Shown here: positions 7,493 to 16,088 of the stretch, one piece after another
How the letters are laid out: each line of letters begins with the position of its first letter
Numbering within the stretch: the first letter of the stretch is position 1
Origin: Methanocorpusculum vombati
GTDB lineage: Archaea; Halobacteriota; Methanomicrobia; Methanomicrobiales; Methanocorpusculaceae
Assembly (NCBI RefSeq): GCF_026891935.1
Contig: NZ_JAPTGC010000001.1
Location: forward strand, 186,001 to 250,000
DNA: 64,000 nt
Direction of reading: 5' to 3'
Notes under the pieces: generated by a model
Database searches by the model: none
What the model saw: only the letters and a program-made list of their open reading frames with translations
Told to the model about the DNA's origin: nothing
Position numbers and translations under genes: made by a program

Positions 7493-8995
7493 TTACTGCT
7501 TCCCCTTCGCCTGTTTTGCAGCCGCTGCTGCCATATATGCATTCACCGCAGCCGTTACTGCAATCGTCTTCTCCTTGCCCTTCCCCAGAGAATCCGCAAG
7601 CTGGTGCATCCGGGTCTCACTCTCCCGCATATACCGCGGCAGATGCTTCTTGACCTCCGGCTCCTCAAGGAAATGCGTGTGCGTGTTTCCTGCAATGAAC
7701 TCCGGATTGTTCATAATCGCATAATGCAGCGGCAGTGTCGTCTTTACCCCGAGGATAACATACTCCATCAGCGCGCGGCGCATCCGGGCAATTGTCTCCT
7801 CACGGGTCATTGCCCGTGCACAGAGCTTTGCGATCATCGAGTCATACAGCGGCGGGATCGCATAGCCGACATGAATACAGCTGTCGATGCGGATACCCGG
7901 ACCACCCGGCGACCGGTAGCGCGTGATCTTCCCCGCGTCGGCCGCAAAGTTGTTCATCGGATCCTCCGCATTTACCCGGCACTCAATTGCATGACCGCGG
8001 CAGATAATCTGATCCTGCGCATACGGCAGAGGCTCGCCTGCCGCAACCTTGATCTGCATCCGCACCATGTCCATACCCGTGATCAGCTCCGTCACCGTAT
8101 GCTCCACCTGCAGACGGGTGTTCATCTCCATGAAATAGTAGTTCCCGTTATCATAAAGGAACTCCACCGTTCCGGCATTCTCATAATTACAGGTTTTCGC
8201 AACCGTGATTGCCGACTGTGTCATCCGCTCGCGCAGCTCCGGTGTCATGATCGGACACGGCGCCTCCTCGATCAGCTTCTGATGCCGGCGCTGAATCGAA
8301 CACTCGCGTTCGAACATGTGCACCACATCACCCTTTGAGTCTGCGAACACCTGCACCTCAATGTGGCGCGGATTCTCCAGATACTTCTCAATGAACACTG
8401 TCGGATCGCCGAACGCGGACGCAGCTGTCCGCATCGACTTCTCGATTGCCTCGTCCATCTCCGCGGAACTGCGGACAATCGTCATACCGATACCGCCGCC
8501 TCCGGCAGACGCCTTCACAATCACCGGATATCCGATCGACTCCGCAAACGCCTTCGCCTCATCATGCTCCGTACTCCGCGTCCACGGCAGCACCGGCACC
8601 CCCGCATCCGACATCGCCTGCTTCGATCCGATCTTCGACCCCATCATCGCAATCGTCTTCTCCGACGGGCCGATAAAGGTAAACCCGGCCTTCTTCACCG
8701 CGCCGGAAAATGCCGCTTTCTCCGCAAGGAATCCGTATCCCGGATGGATTGCATCGGCTCCTGCCATATCCGCGACCTCAAGGATACGATCCATATTCAG
8801 GTAACTCTTCGTCGGATGCGCCGCACCAATCAAGAACGCCTCATCCGCATACTTCACATGCAGGGCATTTGCATCCGCCTCCGAGTACACCGCAACCGTC
8901 TCAATACCCATCTCCCGGCACGCACGCATCACACGGATAGCGATCTCGCCGCGGTTGGCGACCAGAACTTTATCGAAGTAGCGGTCTTTGTTCAT
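7493..8995 (-). CDS. pycA: Pyruvate carboxylase subunit A (biotin carboxylase)
   Basis: ATP-dependent carboxylation of the biotin carried by PycB, the first half-reaction of pyruvate + bicarbonate to oxaloacetate, which feeds the incomplete TCA pathway in methanogens. The N-terminus LVANRGEIAIRV and the glycine-rich ATP loop KASAGGGGIGMT mark an ATP-grasp biotin carboxylase. The EMNTRLQVEH segment carries catalytic residues. At 500 aa it is about 50 residues longer than AccC, with an Ala/Lys-rich tail. Its start overlaps the pycB stop by 4 nt, so the two are coupled. Acetyl-CoA carboxylase is unlikely because the partner gene encodes a pyruvate-type carboxyltransferase. Confidence 0.95.
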   Translation of the reverse strand: MNKDRYFDKVLVANRGEIAIRVMRACREMGIETVAVYSEADANALHVKYADEAFLIGAAHPTKSYLNMDRILEVADMAGADAIHPGYGFLAEKAAFSGAVKKAGFTFIGPSEKTIAMMGSKIGSKQAMSDAGVPVLPWTRSTEHDEAKAFAESIGYPVIVKASAGGGGIGMTIVRSSAEMDEAIEKSMRTAASAFGDPTVFIEKYLENPRHIEVQVFADSKGDVVHMFERECSIQRRHQKLIEEAPCPIMTPELRERMTQSAITVAKTCNYENAGTVEFLYDNGNYYFMEMNTRLQVEHTVTELITGMDMVRMQIKVAAGEPLPYAQDQIICRGHAIECRVNAEDPMNNFAADAGKITRYRSPGGPGIRIDSCIHVGYAIPPLYDSMIAKLCARAMTREETIARMRRALMEYVILGVKTTLPLHYAIMNNPEFIAGNTHTHFLEEPEVKKHLPRYMRESETRMHQLADSLGKGKEKTIAVTAAVNAYMAAAAAKQAKGKQ

Positions 8996-10737
8996 TTCAC
9001 CACCACAAGCACGTCGCCGCTCTGGACAACCGCACCGTTCTCCACAAAGATCTCCGTAACTGTTCCGTCAACCGGACTGACCACCGGATTTTCCATCTTC
9101 ATGGCTTCCAGCACCAGCAGGGTATCGCCCGCGGCAACCTTCTGTCCCATCTGCACCTTAATATCAAGCACCATTCCCTGAATACTGCTCTTCACCCCGC
9201 CCGGCACATCCCCGTGCGGCGTCTGGCGCTTGCCCGGCTCGGAACTACCTGCAGCAACCGACTCTCCCTCAACCGACAGAATCCGGACCATGAACACCTC
9301 GCCGTCCACCTCAACCTCCATGGATCGGGGAATATCAATGTCAACCGGCGCCGCTGCCGCCGCGGCTCCTGCCGGAACAGCCGCCGGCAGAGGCTCCGCC
9401 TTCTTCTCACCCTTCAGGAATGCCGGGGCAATTGCCGGGTAGAGAATATACGTCAGAACATCCTCCTCCTTTTTGATCAGACCCTGACCCTCGGCATCGG
9501 CCTTCATCTTCTCATAGATGGGGCCGAGTGTATCCGCCGGCCGGCAGGTGATCCGTTCCTCATCACCGATGATCGAGGCAACCAGTGCGGCATCCAGCGG
9601 TGCCGGGGACTTGCCGTACATACCTTTCAGATAATCGCGGACCTCGTTTGTGACCGTCTTGTAGCGGCCGCCCATCAGAACATTGAGAACAGCCTGGGTT
9701 CCGACGATCTGCGACGTCGGCGTCACGAGCGGCGGGTAGCCGAGATCCTTTCTGACCGCCGGAATCTCCTTGAGTACCTCATCCATCTTGTCAAGGGCGC
9801 CCTGCTCCTTTAACTGGGAGACGAGGTTGGAGATCATGCCGCCCGGAAGCTGATAGATCAGCACATCACTGTCGATCCGGACCGAGATCGGATCGATCAG
9901 GCAATCGTATTTGCATCTGACTTTCGCCGCCGCGTTCTTGATGTCACGGAGCGTGGTCAGTTTGATGCCCGTATCGCGTTTGGTACCAACGAGGGAGGCA
10001 ACAATACTCTCCGTTGCCGGCTGGGACGTTCCTCCGGCAAACGGCGACATGGCGGTATCGAGAATATCGACACCCGCCTCAATTGCCGCCTGATAACTCA
10101 TCGGCGCAATCCCGCTGGTTGAATGGGTGTGCAGACAGACCGGAATATCGATCCGTTTCTTGATACCGGTAATCAGGGCACGGGCGGCCTCGGGCATAAT
10201 AAGACCTGCCATATCCTTAATGCAGATCGAGTTGCAGCCGAGGCTGTACAGCTCCTCGGCCATCTCAATGAACCTGTCCGTACTGTGGACCGGACTTGTC
10301 GTGTAGCTGATCGTTCCCTGCAGATGTTTCCCCTCATTCTGCACCGCGGTCATTGAGCGCTTCATATTGCGGATATCGTTGAGCGCATCAAACACACGGA
10401 AGACATCAATGCCGTTTGCGGCGGCGGCAGCGATGAACTTGTCAACCACATCATCGGGATAATGTTTGTAGCCGACAAGGTTCTGACCGCGGAGCAGCAT
10501 CTGGATCGGTGTCTTGACAAAGATCGTCTTGAGATCCCGCAGGCGTTCCCACGGATCATCGTTCAGATACCGAATACAGGTGTCAAACGTTGCTCCTCCC
10601 CATGCCTCGACGGACCAGAACCCCGCCTTCTCCATCGCGGCTGCGAGTTCGAGCATATCTTCGGTGCGCATCCGTGTTGCGGCAAGCGACTGGTGTGCAT
10701 CCCGAAGGGTTGTATCAGTAATATTGAGCTTTGTCAT
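8992..10737 (-). CDS. pycB: Pyruvate carboxylase subunit B
   Basis: Transfers the carboxyl group from carboxybiotin to pyruvate. The N-terminal carboxyltransferase domain begins with ITDTTLRDAHQSL, the metal- and substrate-binding signature of the pyruvate carboxylase/oxaloacetate decarboxylase alpha family. A Pro/Ala-rich linker at about 450-470 leads to the C-terminal biotinyl domain, whose EAMKMEN motif places the biotinylated lysine at about residue 547. The ATG at 10735-10737 begins the pycB-pycA operon. The only other biotin-related genes in the window (transporter, synthase, ligase) lie just upstream, which fits a dedicated supply of cofactor to this enzyme. No decarboxylase beta or gamma subunits are nearby. 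Confidence 0.95.
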   Translation of the reverse strand: MTKLNITDTTLRDAHQSLAATRMRTEDMLELAAAMEKAGFWSVEAWGGATFDTCIRYLNDDPWERLRDLKTIFVKTPIQMLLRGQNLVGYKHYPDDVVDKFIAAAAANGIDVFRVFDALNDIRNMKRSMTAVQNEGKHLQGTISYTTSPVHSTDRFIEMAEELYSLGCNSICIKDMAGLIMPEAARALITGIKKRIDIPVCLHTHSTSGIAPMSYQAAIEAGVDILDTAMSPFAGGTSQPATESIVASLVGTKRDTGIKLTTLRDIKNAAAKVRCKYDCLIDPISVRIDSDVLIYQLPGGMISNLVSQLKEQGALDKMDEVLKEIPAVRKDLGYPPLVTPTSQIVGTQAVLNVLMGGRYKTVTNEVRDYLKGMYGKSPAPLDAALVASIIGDEERITCRPADTLGPIYEKMKADAEGQGLIKKEEDVLTYILYPAIAPAFLKGEKKAEPLPAAVPAGAAAAAAPVDIDIPRSMEVEVDGEVFMVRILSVEGESVAAGSSEPGKRQTPHGDVPGGVKSSIQGMVLDIKVQMGQKVAAGDTLLVLEAMKMENPVVSPVDGTVTEIFVENGAVVQSGDVLVVVK

Positions 10738-10870
10738 GGTTGTCTCCCGGTCTGCATCATGAGTGCAGCTTATCTAAACCTATACTGTTTTGGAATGAAA
10801 AGATAAAAAAGTAGTCCTGATTGATCCGCCCGGTTTTGTCGCATTCAAAAAAATATTATAGAAGAGGATG

Positions 10871-11515
10871 CTACGCGAGGATTGCCGCAAGGAAACCGGC
10901 CGCAGCGCAAACTCCTGCGCAGCAGAGCAGCACAAGATCGGTGCCGGACGGGGCAAAGGCCGGGACATAGGTTCCCCCTCCCCGGTATCCCCGGCGTGCG
11001 AGATGTGCGCCGGTATGGTTTGCACGGGCAAGTGAGAGGAGGAGCAGTCCCGTTGCAAGCGGCGGCAGGGTTGCAACGGAGAGTTTCTGTCCTTTGATGC
11101 GCAGGGCATGTTTCATGTGGGCGAGGTCATCTGCAATGCCTGTAAGAAACTGCCGGGAGAGTTCTGCGGCAAGGCCGAGATCGAATCCGGTTTTTCTGCC
11201 GAGTGCCCATACTCCGAGGTCAAGGAACTCGCCGGGTTTTTGTGCGGCGCCGAACCAGAATGCGAAAGCGAGCATGACCAGGATCTTTGCGGCATAGATT
11301 CCTCCCTCACCTCCGGTGAGGGAGAGGATGAGTCCCGGAAATCCTGCGGCAAGGATTGTCACCGGCACAAAAAGTTTCCACGAGACGCGGGCAAATGTTT
11401 CCTTTGCGCAGAAAACTATCCAGCAGACCGCCGCAAAGAGTGTCCCAAGACCTCCGGAGAATGCAGCGAGCGAGAGAAGGATTACGACCGCAAGACGGAT
11501 GCGCACGTCACTCAT
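10871..11515 (-). CDS. ecfT: ECF transporter transmembrane subunit (BioN-like)
   Basis: Membrane coupling protein of an energy-coupling-factor transporter for biotin. It links the two ATPases to the substrate-binding BioY. Several hydrophobic helices are visible in residues about 10-110 and 170-214. The coupling motif, normally Ala-Arg-Gly type, appears as ALRIKG and LARRGYRGG. I start at ATG 11513-11515, preceded by GGAG at a 9-nt spacing; it overlaps the ecfA2 stop by 8 nt. An in-frame ATG at 11530 is an alternative. It is the last gene of bioY-ecfA1-ecfA2-ecfT. The 214-residue length is at the short end of the family. Confidence 0.85.
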   Translation of the reverse strand: MSDVRIRLAVVILLSLAAFSGGLGTLFAAVCWIVFCAKETFARVSWKLFVPVTILAAGFPGLILSLTGGEGGIYAAKILVMLAFAFWFGAAQKPGEFLDLGVWALGRKTGFDLGLAAELSRQFLTGIADDLAHMKHALRIKGQKLSVATLPPLATGLLLLSLARANHTGAHLARRGYRGGGTYVPAFAPSGTDLVLLCCAGVCAAAGFLAAILA

Positions 11516-12074
11516 GCTGAAGCTCTCCATTCCTGATTGTCCAGTGGTCTGCTGCTGCCGGAACACCTTCGGTTTCATGGGAGAAGACGAGGGTGATGCC
11601 GGAACGCTGTTCCAGAAGTCTGGTGAGAACCGGCTTTGCGCATTGGTCCAGGGAGGCGTACGGTTCGTCAAGTATCAGGAGATCACTTTCGCGTGCAAGA
11701 ATGCAGGCGAGCTCCAGCCGCCGCAGTTCGCCGCGGGACAGGGTGAAGGGATCGCGGTTGGAGGGCGTGACGTTCAGATGCGCAAACGTCTCCTCATTTC
11801 CGGTGATGTTCCAGGAAGCGATCTCCCCGGTCACCGTGGTACCGGTTATCTGATACTCGGGGAACTGCATCAGAAGAAGCGGAGTTCCGCTGCATCCCTC
11901 ATACCGGATCTTCCCCGCGTCCGGGGTGAGAAGACCTGCGGCAGCGAGTGCGAGCGTGGACTTGCCGGTACCGATCCGTCCGGATATGAGATGAACGCCG
12001 CGGGAGAACACTGCATCTGCGGCAAGAGTGAATGCATCCCGCCGGAACCGGACTGCATCGAAGACGAGGTTCAC
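11508..12074 (-). CDS. ecfA2: ECF transporter ATPase, second copy
   Basis: ABC-type ATPase that powers the biotin ECF transporter. Walker A is GRIGTGKST and the signature is LSRGELRRLELA, with Walker B and the D-loop as LLILDEPYASLD and the H-loop as FSHE. I place the start at GTG 12072-12074, which overlaps the ecfA1 stop by 4 nt (GTGA) and has GGAG upstream. The open frame reaches back to 12188, but that part has no ABC similarity. The resulting 188 aa is shorter than the usual 220-280. The LSRGE signature departs from LSGGQ, as often in one of the two ECF ATPases. Confidence 0.85.
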   Translation of the reverse strand: MNLVFDAVRFRRDAFTLAADAVFSRGVHLISGRIGTGKSTLALAAAGLLTPDAGKIRYEGCSGTPLLLMQFPEYQITGTTVTGEIASWNITGNEETFAHLNVTPSNRDPFTLSRGELRRLELACILARESDLLILDEPYASLDQCAKPVLTRLLEQRSGITLVFSHETEGVPAAADHWTIRNGELQHE

Positions 12075-12670
12075 GTCTGCTCCACCAGCCCGTGTGCAAG
12101 CACAAGTTTTTGATCCGCGTTCTCCCGGATTCTGCGGGAGTGCGTGCTCCACACCACATGCGGACAGCCGGAGTCCCGGATTTTCCAAAACAGTTCGCCG
12201 GCGGTTTCCGGATCAAGATGCGAGTCCGGTTCATCCAGAACGAGCAGCACCGGATCTGCGGCGAGTGCTGTTGCGACTCCGACAAGCATCTTCTCGCCGC
12301 CGGAGAGTGTCCGGCACTCCCGGTTCAGCAGATGCGTGATGCCGAACCGGCCTGCGACTTCAGCGACGCGGGCCGCGACCGCGGCCGGTTCGCGGTACGC
12401 GAACCGCAGAGGCGATGCGATCTCATCGTGCACCACCGAAAAGATCAGATGCCGGTCGGGAAACTCGGAGACACAGCCGACTTCACACTCGCGGGGAGGT
12501 ACCCCGTCTATGATGATTGTTCCGGACTCCGGCAGAACCATGCCTGCAAGAGCGCGGAGCAGCGTGGTCTTTCCCGCTCCGTTGTCTCCGGTCACCGCCG
12601 TAATCCCCTGCGGGATGGTGAGGTGCGGGATATCCAGAATCCCGCATCTGAGACTGGTAACGGATATCAC
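12071..12670 (-). CDS. ecfA1: ECF transporter ATPase, first copy (BioM-like)
   Basis: ABC ATPase of the biotin ECF transporter. Walker A is GDNGAGKTT, the signature is LSGGEKMLVGVA, Walker B plus D-loop is LLVLDEPDSHLD, and the H-loop is WSTHS. The start is set at GTG 12668-12670, which shares GTGA with the bioY stop and has GGAG 5 nt upstream. The frame is open to 12811, but that portion is Cys/Arg-rich and unlike any ABC protein. Length is 199 aa, compact for this family. Both ATPases follow bioY with 4-nt overlaps, so subunits are likely made in fixed proportion. The adjacency to bioY makes this a dedicated (group I) module rather than a shared one. Confidence 0.88.
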   Translation of the reverse strand: MISVTSLRCGILDIPHLTIPQGITAVTGDNGAGKTTLLRALAGMVLPESGTIIIDGVPPRECEVGCVSEFPDRHLIFSVVHDEIASPLRFAYREPAAVAARVAEVAGRFGITHLLNRECRTLSGGEKMLVGVATALAADPVLLVLDEPDSHLDPETAGELFWKIRDSGCPHVVWSTHSRRIRENADQKLVLAHGLVEQT

Positions 12671-13197
12671 AGAAGCTCCGTTCCGGCTCTGCGCAGCCGG
12701 AGAACAATTGCCTCGATGACCGCGGATTTGATGACGTCCCCGATCACAAACGGAACAACACAGGCAAGAACTGCGGCGGCGAATGACGCACCGGTTGAGA
12801 TCATGAACCATCCCGCAGCAAAGGCATAGGCTCCGACTCCGAACGCCGCAAGCGCGAGGATGTCAAACCGCACGGATTGTTTTTCGAACAGCAGTCCGGC
12901 AATACCGGCCATGACCACAAATCCGATCAGAAACCCGCCCGTCGGTCCGAGAAGAATACCGATTCCCGCTGTTCCGTTGTGGAAGATCGGCAGTCCGAGT
13001 GTTCCAAGCAGCACATACAGCCCGACCGGAATCACCGCATACCGTTTCATCACGGCTGCGGCAAGCAGCATGAAAAAATTCTGCATCGTAAACGGAATCA
13101 TCAGAACCGGTACGGAAATCCATCCCCCGACCGCAATGAGGGCTACAAAGATCGCTGATGCGGCGAGTAGTCGCGCCCGTTTTTCATCCCCATACAT
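12667..13197 (-). CDS. bioY: Biotin transporter substrate-binding subunit BioY
   Basis: S component of the biotin ECF transporter, a six-helix membrane protein that captures biotin. The N-terminal third has the family pattern VGGWISVPV...PFTMQNFFMLLAA. The mid section YVLLGTLGLPIF then GPTGGFLIGF is characteristic of BioY. Length (176 aa) is normal. It is divergent from bioB across a 52-bp gap that contains a BirA-like operator (13200-13231). That operator begins 3 nt upstream of the bioY start codon, so transcription is probably repressed when biotin is plentiful. It is the first gene of a four-gene transporter operon. Confidence 0.93.
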   Translation of the reverse strand: MYGDEKRARLLAASAIFVALIAVGGWISVPVLMIPFTMQNFFMLLAAAVMKRYAVIPVGLYVLLGTLGLPIFHNGTAGIGILLGPTGGFLIGFVVMAGIAGLLFEKQSVRFDILALAAFGVGAYAFAAGWFMISTGASFAAAVLACVVPFVIGDVIKSAVIEAIVLRLRRAGTELL

Positions 13198-13199
13198 AA

Positions 13200-13231
13200 T
13201 TGTAAACTATTTATTTCTCACTGGTAAACAA
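13200..13231. promoter_or_regulatory. Candidate BirA operator between bioY and bioB
   Basis: TTGTAAAC (13200-13207) and GTAAACAA (13224-13231) are separated by 16 bp. The known biotin-repressor consensus is TTGTNAAC, a gap, then GTTNACAA. The left half matches exactly and the right half differs at one position. The gap holds a TATA-like ATTTATTT, so bound protein would block the promoter of bioB and probably that of bioY. A biotin ligase with an N-terminal DNA-binding domain is encoded 1 kb away, so a matching regulator exists. Assignment rests on motif and context only. Confidence 0.7.
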
Positions 13232-13249
13232 TAAGGATGCTGGTTGGGA

Positions 13250-14275
13250 ATGGAACTGATAACGGCATGCAAAGAAAAAGTCCTCAAAGGCACCATGCTG
13301 ACGCGGGACGAAGCTCTGCTTCTTGCAGGGGAAGATACGGATACACTTGCCGCCGCGGCAGATGAGATACGCAGACAGTTCTGCGGAAACTCATTTGATC
13401 TCTGTACCATCCTCAGCGGAAAAAGCGGCGGATGCACCGAGGACTGTATCTACTGTGCCCAGTCGATGCATCACGCAGCTGCGATCATTCCATCTCCGGT
13501 CACAGACATCAGCCGGCATCTTCCGCTTATCGCTGAAAATTATTCTGCGGGTGCAGTCCGCTGCGGGATTGTTACCGCCGGGAGAACGCTGACCGATGAG
13601 GAACTCACCCTCCTGGGGAAACAGTACCGCCTGATCCATCAGGCATGCGGGATCCCATTCTGTGCTTCGCACGGTCTGTTAACGGAGCAGCAGCTTCTGT
13701 ATCTCAAAGATGCCGGTGTTGTCCGGTATCATGCGAATCTGGAAACATCCCGCCGTTATTTTCCCCGGATCTGTACGACCCACACCTACGATGACAAGAT
13801 TGCGGTGATCAAAGCGGCGCAGCGTGCCGGTCTTGCGGTATGCAGCGGCGGTATCTTCGGTATCGGCGAGACAATGGCGGATCGTATCGATATGGCGCTG
13901 GAACTCCGGGAACTTGGCATCAGATCGATCCCGATCAATATTCTCAATCCCATCCCCGAAACCCCGCTTGCGGATGCTGTCCCCCTTTCCCTTTCCGAGG
14001 TGAAGCGGATCGTTGCCCTTTACCGGTTTCTTCTGCCGGATGCGGTCATCCGGCTTGCGGGGGGACGCGGGCTGATGCCGGACCGCGGGCGTGAGCTGTT
14101 TTTGTCCGGTGCAAATGCTGCAATCTCCGGAGATATGCTGACGACCGCGGGTGTTTCACTGCGGGATGATCAGGAAATGATCCGCGACTCGGTTTTGTTT
14201 TGGAAACGGGTCGTGCGTGATGTATGGGTGGATGAAAAAAGGAACGCACGAAAAAAGAATGTGGTCAGAGCATGA
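13250..14275 (+). CDS. bioB: Biotin synthase
   Basis: Radical SAM enzyme that inserts sulfur into dethiobiotin to make biotin. The 4Fe-4S motif CTEDCIYC places cysteines at residues 62, 66 and 69. The later VCSGGIFGIGE and INILNPIPETPL segments match the family. The start is ATG 13250-13252, with AAGGATG about 10 nt upstream; the TTG at 13244 is less likely. Length (341 aa) is normal. No bioA, bioD, bioF or bioW is in the window, so it may act on imported dethiobiotin, or the other genes lie elsewhere. Its 3' end overlaps the convergent birA gene by 11 nt. Confidence 0.92.
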   Translation: MELITACKEKVLKGTMLTRDEALLLAGEDTDTLAAAADEIRRQFCGNSFDLCTILSGKSGGCTEDCIYCAQSMHHAAAIIPSPVTDISRHLPLIAENYSAGAVRCGIVTAGRTLTDEELTLLGKQYRLIHQACGIPFCASHGLLTEQQLLYLKDAGVVRYHANLETSRRYFPRICTTHTYDDKIAVIKAAQRAGLAVCSGGIFGIGETMADRIDMALELRELGIRSIPINILNPIPETPLADAVPLSLSEVKRIVALYRFLLPDAVIRLAGGRGLMPDRGRELFLSGANAAISGDMLTTAGVSLRDDQEMIRDSVLFWKRVVRDVWVDEKRNARKKNVVRA

Positions 14276-15251
14276 AGCAGTCGCCGGCAATCACGCGTTC
14301 GACCTCGCCGCCGTCGCGATGTACCAGCAGTGCCCCGTGCTCATCGATATCGATTGCCTCGCCTTCGAAACTTTCCTTCATTGTCCGGATGCGGACGCGG
14401 CGGTGCAGGGTGTAGGACAGGCTGCGCCATTCGCGGAACAGCGGTTCTGTCTCGCCCATCAGCACCATCTGATACCGGCGCTCAAACTCTTTGAGGAACT
14501 TTGCGAAGAACTGCGCCCGCTCCACCTCGTGACCGAGTTCGTCGGAGATGGAGGTGACAAGCTTTGAGATGTTCGGCATCGTCCGCTCAACCGAGACGTT
14601 CACATCGATGCCGACACCGATCAGACAGTACCGGAGAATATCTTCGTCCGCCGAGAGCTCAAGGGTCATACCTGCAACTTTTTTGTCGCCGATGAATACA
14701 TCATTCGGCCACTTGATCAGAGCCGAGAGTCCGAACTCATGGCGGATTGCCCGGGCAAGGGCAAGGGATCCTGCCATCATGATACTGAAGGTCTGATCGA
14801 CGTTGAGCTTTGGCATGACCACAATTGTTGCCCAGATGCCGCCTTCCGGACTCATCCAGACACGGTTCATCCTGCCGATACCGCCGGTCTGCTGTTCTGC
14901 GATCAGCACGGTTCCCGGCTGGACTTCGTCGCCGACCTCGTGCAGCATCTGGCGGGCGAGCGCATTTGTGGAGGGAACCTGCTCAAAGTGGTGCATCTCC
15001 TGACCGATGGTCTGCGTCTTGAGGAATCGTTTGACTTCGTAGGGAAGCAGAAGCCAGGTCCGTTTCTGGAGTGCGTAACCTGTCTTCGGTGACGCATCAA
15101 TGCAGTATCCTACCTCCCGGAGCAGGTTCACATATTTCCATACGGCGGTACGGGTAATCCCAAGGCGTTCGCTGATAACCTCTCCGGACACCGGTTTGCC
15201 GATGCCTGCCTCGTCAAGGATTCGCAGAACATCAAATATTGTCTGTGTCAT
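14265..15251 (-). CDS. birA: Biotin protein ligase with DNA-binding domain (BirA)
   Basis: Attaches biotin to the carrier lysine of PycB and probably acts as a biotin-sensing repressor. Residues about 5-60 form a winged helix-turn-helix (GEVISERLGITRTAVWKYV). The catalytic domain follows, with the biotinyl-AMP loop GGIGRMNRVW and KWPNDVFIGDKKVAG. A C-terminal SH3-like domain ends the protein, giving the full bifunctional (class II) layout. The start is ATG 15249-15251, with GGAG 5 nt upstream; the GTG at 15257 is weaker. It is convergent with bioB. A plausible operator is found at 13200-13231, but none is seen upstream of birA itself. Confidence 0.93.
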   Translation of the reverse strand: MTQTIFDVLRILDEAGIGKPVSGEVISERLGITRTAVWKYVNLLREVGYCIDASPKTGYALQKRTWLLLPYEVKRFLKTQTIGQEMHHFEQVPSTNALARQMLHEVGDEVQPGTVLIAEQQTGGIGRMNRVWMSPEGGIWATIVVMPKLNVDQTFSIMMAGSLALARAIRHEFGLSALIKWPNDVFIGDKKVAGMTLELSADEDILRYCLIGVGIDVNVSVERTMPNISKLVTSISDELGHEVERAQFFAKFLKEFERRYQMVLMGETEPLFREWRSLSYTLHRRVRIRTMKESFEGEAIDIDEHGALLVHRDGGEVERVIAGDCFML

Positions 15252-15494
15252 GACCACTCCGTCCCGGATTTTTTGTCCGGAACATCTATACCTTCAATCT
15301 TCGGCATAGAGCATGAAGAAGATTTCGCTCAGAGAAGCTTTCCTGCAAAAGTTTTGCATGCATCCCGTCGGGCATGATCCAATATTTTCCGCATACAACT
15401 GCTTTGACTTTGGTTTTTTGAAATAACTGCGGAACACAATGGAGTTCCACTGAAAAATGTGATCACACTTCCGATGAAAACAAATGAAAAAAAG

Positions 15495-16088
15495 TCAGAA
15501 CCGGACCTCCGCATCAGCAGAACCGAACTGTTTCAGAAACGCATCGGACGGATACTCATGCGTACTTGCAAGCAGAAGCGTCCCTTTCCCGACGGAGCAC
15601 TCAACAAACACCGGAAACCCGTTCTCCGCAACCGCAATCGGTTTTCCCGGGTACTGCACAAACCAGCCGTCGGTTGCAAATTTTTCCGTATCATACCCGT
15701 CGAAGAGTGATTTCCACGGAGACGATGCGTCAATCTCAAGTGTATGCTCGGCAAATTCGAAGTGGTACTCCGCCTCAACCGGCAGCCAGTCGTAGGGGTT
15801 GCCGGGATGTGCCGGATCTGCCGCTCCGTACACAAACAGACGTCCGCCCTCCTCAAGATACTCCTCGATACGATCAGAAACGGCCCGAAGTGCCGGAAGC
15901 ATCTTTGAGTACTGGAGATTCCCAAAACCGGTCGGGATAATAACTCCCGTATACCGGCCTTTGTAAAACGGCGCGGCAAGCATCAGAGGCGTCACCGCCT
16001 CGCAGTAGCCGCACGCATCCTCAACCAGCCGGTGGAACATCATTTTGCTGTCCCAGAAGACTGCGATATGATTGTAGGTTTCTGTCAT
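15495..16088 (-). CDS. ThuA/GATase1-like protein, unknown function
   Basis: A 197-aa protein with an alpha/beta pattern resembling class I glutamine-amidotransferase-like or ThuA-like folds. It has strands such as HIAVFWDS and YTGVIIPTG, a GGRLFVYGAAD segment, and a late GKGTLLLASTHEYPSD. A Cys-His-Glu triad is not evident: YGAAD stands where a nucleophile Cys would be expected. It may therefore bind rather than hydrolyse a substrate. Its ATG overlaps the rtcB stop by 4 nt, so it is co-translated with the RNA ligase. A role in RNA repair or in regulating RtcB is possible but is only suggested by position. Confidence 0.6.
   Translation of the reverse strand: MTETYNHIAVFWDSKMMFHRLVEDACGYCEAVTPLMLAAPFYKGRYTGVIIPTGFGNLQYSKMLPALRAVSDRIEEYLEEGGRLFVYGAADPAHPGNPYDWLPVEAEYHFEFAEHTLEIDASSPWKSLFDGYDTEKFATDGWFVQYPGKPIAVAENGFPVFVECSVGKGTLLLASTHEYPSDAFLKQFGSADAEVRF

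Noticed and set aside
7493-10737. Acetyl-CoA or propionyl-CoA carboxylase, or oxaloacetate decarboxylase
   Set aside because: The partner has a pyruvate-type carboxyltransferase domain with a fused biotinyl domain, and no decarboxylase beta or gamma subunit is present.
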